Assembly: GCA_030524435.1 (NCBI GenBank) | Contig: JAUNGS010000004.1 | Coordinates: 1-64,000, forward strand | Direction: 5' to 3' | DNA length: 64,000 nt | Origin: Eubacterium sp. | Lineage (GTDB): Bacteria; Bacillota; Clostridia; Eubacteriales; Eubacteriaceae | In this document: positions 60,500-64,000 of the stretch, one piece after another | How positions within the stretch are numbered: the first letter of the stretch is position 1 | Layout of the letters: each line of letters opens with the position of its first letter | Translations under genes and position numbers: made by a program | The notes under the pieces: model-generated | Told to the model about the DNA's origin: nothing | The model's input: only the letters and a program-made list of their open reading frames with translations | Database searches by the model: none

Positions 60500-61912
60500 A
60501 TGAATTTTACCTACGAACCCCTGACCAAACAACAGATCGAAGATGTTCACCAGGCTACCCTGGATGTCCTGGAAACCTGCGGCGTTGAAATGTGCGACCC
60601 GCGTGCCCACGAGATTTTCAAAAAACACGGCGCTGTCGTGGAAGGCAACATCATTAAAATCCCGCCCAAGGTCGTCGAAGAATGTATGAAGCTGGCCCCT
60701 CGCTCCTTTATTCTAGACGCTGCCAACCCCAGTCGTTCCGTCAACGTCGGCGCTTCGGACCGTCCTCTCATCGCTCCCAACGCTACTTCACCCTTCATCA
60801 TTGATGACGAGTTCAAACGCCGAAACGTCACCTTTGATGATATGCGCAATTTCTTCAAGCTCTCCCAGAGCAGTGACTGTGTGGATATTGGCGGACAGCT
60901 CATTGTCTTCCCCACGGACAACTGTACTTACAAAGAGGGGGTTATCACCGCAATCTATGAATATTTCCTGCACATGGATAAACCTATGAATCTGTGCTCT
61001 GTCAACAGAAGCACCATCGATATGACCATGGAAATCATGCAGCTGCTCACCGAAAAGGAAGGCGGTTACCCCATGTTCGCCTCCCTGTCCCCCATTTCGC
61101 CGCTGCGTTTTGACGAAGAGCTTTTAGATGGTCTTTTCTATGCCGCTGAAAAAAATCAAGTCATGGAGGTTACTCCCTGCTCCGCCGCTGGTCTCACCGG
61201 CCCCATCACCGGCATCGACAATGTAGTGCTCACCAACGCAGAAAATGTAGCGATGTTCACGCTGATTCAGCTCATCAACCCCGGCCTGCCGGTGGTCTAC
61301 TCCACCTACACCTGCATCACAGACATGCGTACCCTGCAGCTGTGTACTGGCGCCTCTGAAAGTGTCAAAATGTGTGCCATGGCACGCCAGATGGCCGATT
61401 ACTATCAGGTTCCCTTCGACATGCCCTCAGGCAGCACCGACGCCAAAAACTGTGACGTGCAGGCCGCCCTGGAATCCACCACAGCCATCATGAATGCCTT
61501 CGGTGCCAAGGTAGACATCGCCATGTTTATGCTGGGAAGCCTCGACAGTTTCAACTCTGCCAACTACCGAAAATTCATTTTAGATGAAGAAATCATTAAA
61601 CACGTACAGGCCTTTATCAAGCCGCCAAAGGATATGAATATCAAAAAGACCGTAGATCTCATCACCGAGGTTGGTCAGCATGGCACCTACGTCAAGCACA
61701 AAAATACCCTGCGCAACTACCGCAAGGAGCACAGCTTCCCCGATTTCAGTGTCCGTACCACCTATGAAGAATACGTCGCCGAAAACAAGGATATCACCCA
61801 GCGCATCGACGAACGCCTGAAAAAACGGATGGATGCTTATGTTGCCCCGGAAATTCCAGAGGACAAAAAAGCAAAGATGAAGGAAATCTTTGAAAAACAT
61901 TTAAACAGCTAA
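60500..61912 (+). CDS. MttB-family methyltransferase without pyrrolysine (second)
   Basis: 470 residues, MttB family, again with no amber codon. It is clearly different from the copy at 56380 (start NFTYEPLTKQQIEDVHQATL; ITGIDNVVLTNAENVAMF in the core). It should methylate a corrinoid protein with the methyl of a quaternary amine. The ATG at 60500 has AGGAGG at good spacing. It has an ordinary sigma-70 promoter, in contrast to the sigma-54 promoter of the other copy, and is followed by two DMT transporters. Confidence 0.9.
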   Translation: MNFTYEPLTKQQIEDVHQATLDVLETCGVEMCDPRAHEIFKKHGAVVEGNIIKIPPKVVEECMKLAPRSFILDAANPSRSVNVGASDRPLIAPNATSPFIIDDEFKRRNVTFDDMRNFFKLSQSSDCVDIGGQLIVFPTDNCTYKEGVITAIYEYFLHMDKPMNLCSVNRSTIDMTMEIMQLLTEKEGGYPMFASLSPISPLRFDEELLDGLFYAAEKNQVMEVTPCSAAGLTGPITGIDNVVLTNAENVAMFTLIQLINPGLPVVYSTYTCITDMRTLQLCTGASESVKMCAMARQMADYYQVPFDMPSGSTDAKNCDVQAALESTTAIMNAFGAKVDIAMFMLGSLDSFNSANYRKFILDEEIIKHVQAFIKPPKDMNIKKTVDLITEVGQHGTYVKHKNTLRNYRKEHSFPDFSVRTTYEEYVAENKDITQRIDERLKKRMDAYVAPEIPEDKKAKMKEIFEKHLNS

Positions 61913-61924
61913 ATCCTGTTCAAC

Positions 61925-61960
61925 TGGAAAGCAGTCTGACCCAAGTCTGACTGCTTTCCA
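61925..61960. repeat. Perfect hairpin between the MttB and DMT genes
   Basis: TGGAAAGCAGTC (61925-61936) and GACTGCTTTCCA (61949-61960) pair over 12 bp. No T-run follows, so it is more likely an mRNA end-protecting or processing hairpin than a strong terminator. Confidence 0.6.
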
Positions 61961-62013
61961 AACCCATTATTTCAGATCAGCCAGCTAAGTATTCTACCAC
62001 CAAGGAGAACCCT

Positions 62014-63033
62014 ATGAATGTCAATAAAAAACATGGCGCCGGCTTCGGTATTTTCCTGGCCTGCAGCTCTGCTGTGGCCACCGGTACTTTCGGCATCTTC
62101 CTGCACTACATGGCGGAGCTCGGCCTCAGCGACGACACCGTTACCCTCATCGGCCCCGTCTTTATGTTTTTCGCTTTTTTGATCATTGCCCTCATCAAAG
62201 ATAGACGTCTTTTAAAGGCACCCAAAAAGCTCTATTATTTCACGATGATTGTCGTCAGCGGCTTTGTGCTCTACCCCCTCTACAACTTCACCTATGTTCG
62301 GGTATTTGCCAATCTGCCCATGGCCATCGCATCCCTGTTCCACTTTTCCAATGCCATTGTTCTTGTATTTTTAATGCGCATTATCTTTAAACAAAAAATC
62401 ACCAAGGACAAGATCATCTGCTGCGTTTTGGCCATTGCCGGTATTCTTCTGGTCCTCCAGGTCATCACCTTCGGCACTGTGGCCCCTGAGGACAATATTC
62501 CAATCACCGCCATGGGGATTTTCTGGGGTGTTGCCGTTGCCTGCTCTTTGGCATTGGTCTATTCCATCGATTATTTCCATATCAATCACGATGTGCCGGT
62601 CATCACGACCCAGATCTACGCCTGCCTGTGCAGCTCCCTCATCTTATTTTTAACCTCTAATCCCGCAAGCGTTGTCCAGAATATTTCTGAGGCCGTTTCC
62701 GCCAACGGCATTGCCGTCATCCTTTTGGCCATCGCCTATTGCGCCGTGCTGATGTGGTCTTACTACTCCATTACAGCCTGCTACAACTATATCGACGCTT
62801 CCCTAGGCGCCCTGACCTTCGTTCTGGAGCCCAGCGTCGCCGCTGTTCTGGGATTTTTCATTCTCAGTGAAACCTTAAATCCCCTTCAGATTTTAGGCAT
62901 TGCCATCGCCGTCTGCGCCATCGTCTACATGCAGTATGCCGAGGGTAAACGCGAAAAGTTGGAGGCCGAAAAAAGCACACAGGCCGCCGATAACTCAGAC
63001 AGCAATATCCTGGCCGAGAATGCACTTAAATAA
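62014..63033 (+). CDS. DMT-superfamily (EamA) transporter
   Basis: 339 residues with ten membrane helices in two EamA repeats (second repeat ending LTFVLEPSVAAVLGFFILSE). AAGGAG precedes the ATG. Members move small metabolites, amino acids or amines. Placed after an MttB gene and before a close paralogue, it may take up a quaternary amine or release its product. Confidence 0.88.
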   Translation: MNVNKKHGAGFGIFLACSSAVATGTFGIFLHYMAELGLSDDTVTLIGPVFMFFAFLIIALIKDRRLLKAPKKLYYFTMIVVSGFVLYPLYNFTYVRVFANLPMAIASLFHFSNAIVLVFLMRIIFKQKITKDKIICCVLAIAGILLVLQVITFGTVAPEDNIPITAMGIFWGVAVACSLALVYSIDYFHINHDVPVITTQIYACLCSSLILFLTSNPASVVQNISEAVSANGIAVILLAIAYCAVLMWSYYSITACYNYIDASLGALTFVLEPSVAAVLGFFILSETLNPLQILGIAIAVCAIVYMQYAEGKREKLEAEKSTQAADNSDSNILAENALK

Positions 63034-63099
63034 CCCCTTGCCATTTTTATATTCAAATGAAAGGAAGGCGCCTGTACTCTAAGCGCCTAAGGTAAGCCC

Positions 63100-64000
63100 A
63101 TGCTTCATCAAAGAAATAACGGCGTAGTCCTCGGCGTCTTTTTGGCCGGTACCTCGGCCGTCGCCACCGGCACCTTCGGCCTTTTCCTCAATTATTTTAG
63201 CGACCTGGGGATCTCCGATGCAGCCATGTCCACCTTCACACCGCTGGCCGTATTCCTGGTCTACCTCATTTATACTTTGGCCACCCAGCCTAAGGTGCTG
63301 AAGCTTCCCCAAAAACGCTTCTATTTTACGCTGATTGTCTGCAGCGGCATGATTGCCTCACCGTTGTACATCTACACCTCGGTCAGATCCTTCAACACGC
63401 TGCCCATCGCCGTAGCTTCATTATTGGATTTCTCCAATGCCATCGTCCTGGTTTTTCTGATGCGCATTTTCTTTAAATCCAGGATTACCCGGGGCAAGCT
63501 GATTTCCTGTGTTCTGGCTGTCTGCGGCATGGTTTTCGTCCTGAATCTCTTTGGCACCCACGCCACGGATATCACCACCATCGGTATTCTTTGGGGGCTG
63601 GCCAACTGTGTGAGTTTGGCGGTGGCCTACACCTTTGACTACTACCATATCAAAAACGGCGTTTCCTGGCTGGCTTATCTGGTTTATTCTAACTTTATGG
63701 GCCTTCTGGTTTTTTCCATTAAAGCCAACCCCATCCAGGTCTTTTCTGAATTTTCTCAGGCCCTGTCCACCGGAGGCATCGCCATGATTTTTATGGCCCT
63801 GGCCTACATTGCAGCCCTGGCGATCTCCTACGGGACCATCGCGATTTCCTACAAATACATTGAGGCCTCAACCGCCTCTCTGACCTTTGTTCTGGAGCCC
63901 ACCACCGCAACCTTACTTGGTTTTTTCGTCCTGCACCAGCATTTGTCAGGCACCCAGCTTTTAGGTATGGTCATCGCCATCGCCGCTATTATTTACCTTC
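63100..64000 (+). CDS. DMT-superfamily (EamA) transporter, cut by window end
   Basis: 300 codons are visible, starting MLHQRNNGVVLGVFLAG; the frame is open at the window edge. It is clearly a paralogue of the preceding gene (shared TSAVATGTFG, SNAIVLVFLMRI and ASTASLTFVLEPTTATLLGFF). AAGG lies 8 nt before the ATG. A GGCGC/GCGCC hairpin (63067-63088) stands between the two. EamA carriers often work as dimers, so a heterodimer is possible. Confidence 0.88.
   Translation, partial: MLHQRNNGVVLGVFLAGTSAVATGTFGLFLNYFSDLGISDAAMSTFTPLAVFLVYLIYTLATQPKVLKLPQKRFYFTLIVCSGMIASPLYIYTSVRSFNTLPIAVASLLDFSNAIVLVFLMRIFFKSRITRGKLISCVLAVCGMVFVLNLFGTHATDITTIGILWGLANCVSLAVAYTFDYYHIKNGVSWLAYLVYSNFMGLLVFSIKANPIQVFSEFSQALSTGGIAMIFMALAYIAALAISYGTIAISYKYIEASTASLTFVLEPTTATLLGFFVLHQHLSGTQLLGMVIAIAAIIYL

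Noticed and set aside
1-64000. CRISPR array
   Set aside because: No regularly spaced direct repeats of CRISPR type were seen on either strand.

Overview
The window looks like a chromosomal segment of an anaerobic Firmicute, most probably a Eubacteriaceae acetogen close to Eubacterium limosum. The evidence is two pyrrolysine-less MttB-type methyltransferases, two methyltransferase corrinoid proteins, a BCCT carrier, bifurcating-type EtfAB with two acyl-CoA dehydrogenases, a class III fructose bisphosphatase and a Trp T-box. The organism is inferred from gene content only. Most genes lie on the minus strand.

Bases 80-7426 hold a six-gene sugar or sugar-acid operon on the minus strand: type-2 malate/lactate-like dehydrogenase, creatininase-family hydrolase, SDR, FucI-like isomerase, SMP-30 lactonase and HpaI aldolase. 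A divergent LacI regulator faces it, and three copies of a 12-bp palindrome lie between them. A DUF4143 ATPase follows (7521-8720).

Bases 9094-20857 hold a large minus-strand operon: split transketolase, an enlarged transaldolase-like protein, class II aldolase, PHP hydrolase, HAD phosphatase, three tandem DeoC-like aldolases, FGGY kinase, a glycerol-1-phosphate-dehydrogenase-like protein and a GntR/UTRA regulator. It starts from a near-consensus promoter with a GntR-type palindrome. I match this set to no described pathway, and it is the best candidate here for a new system. Bases 1 to about 21 kb are visibly richer in A+T than the rest. The change comes just before a ferritin gene and a tRNA-Val.

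Bases 21-29 kb hold ferritin, tRNA-Val, a corrinoid protein with a GntR regulator, fructose bisphosphatase, and a response regulator/ABC/sensor kinase operon. Bases 29-37 kb hold a MarR gene plus two acyl-CoA operons (CoA-transferase, crotonase, acyl-CoA dehydrogenase; and acyl-CoA dehydrogenase, EtfB, EtfA). All three promoters carry the same TTWGC-NN-GCWAA-type palindrome, so they look like one MarR regulon for reducing an unsaturated acyl-CoA. Bases 36.8-53 kb are ordinary: cold shock protein, polar amino-acid ABC transporter, MATE pump, YtrA-type ABC operon, T-box-controlled TrpB2, Rpn nuclease, GH3 enzyme, UbiB kinase with a phasin-like protein, and LarE-LarB-LarC.

Bases 53-64 kb form a quaternary-amine methyltransfer region: MttB homologue, MFS and BCCT carriers behind a consensus sigma-54 promoter; a corrinoid protein with two GntR regulators; and a second MttB homologue followed by two paralogous DMT transporters, the last cut off by the window end. 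No corrinoid:tetrahydrofolate methyltransferase, corrinoid-activating protein or sigma-54 activator lies inside the window.
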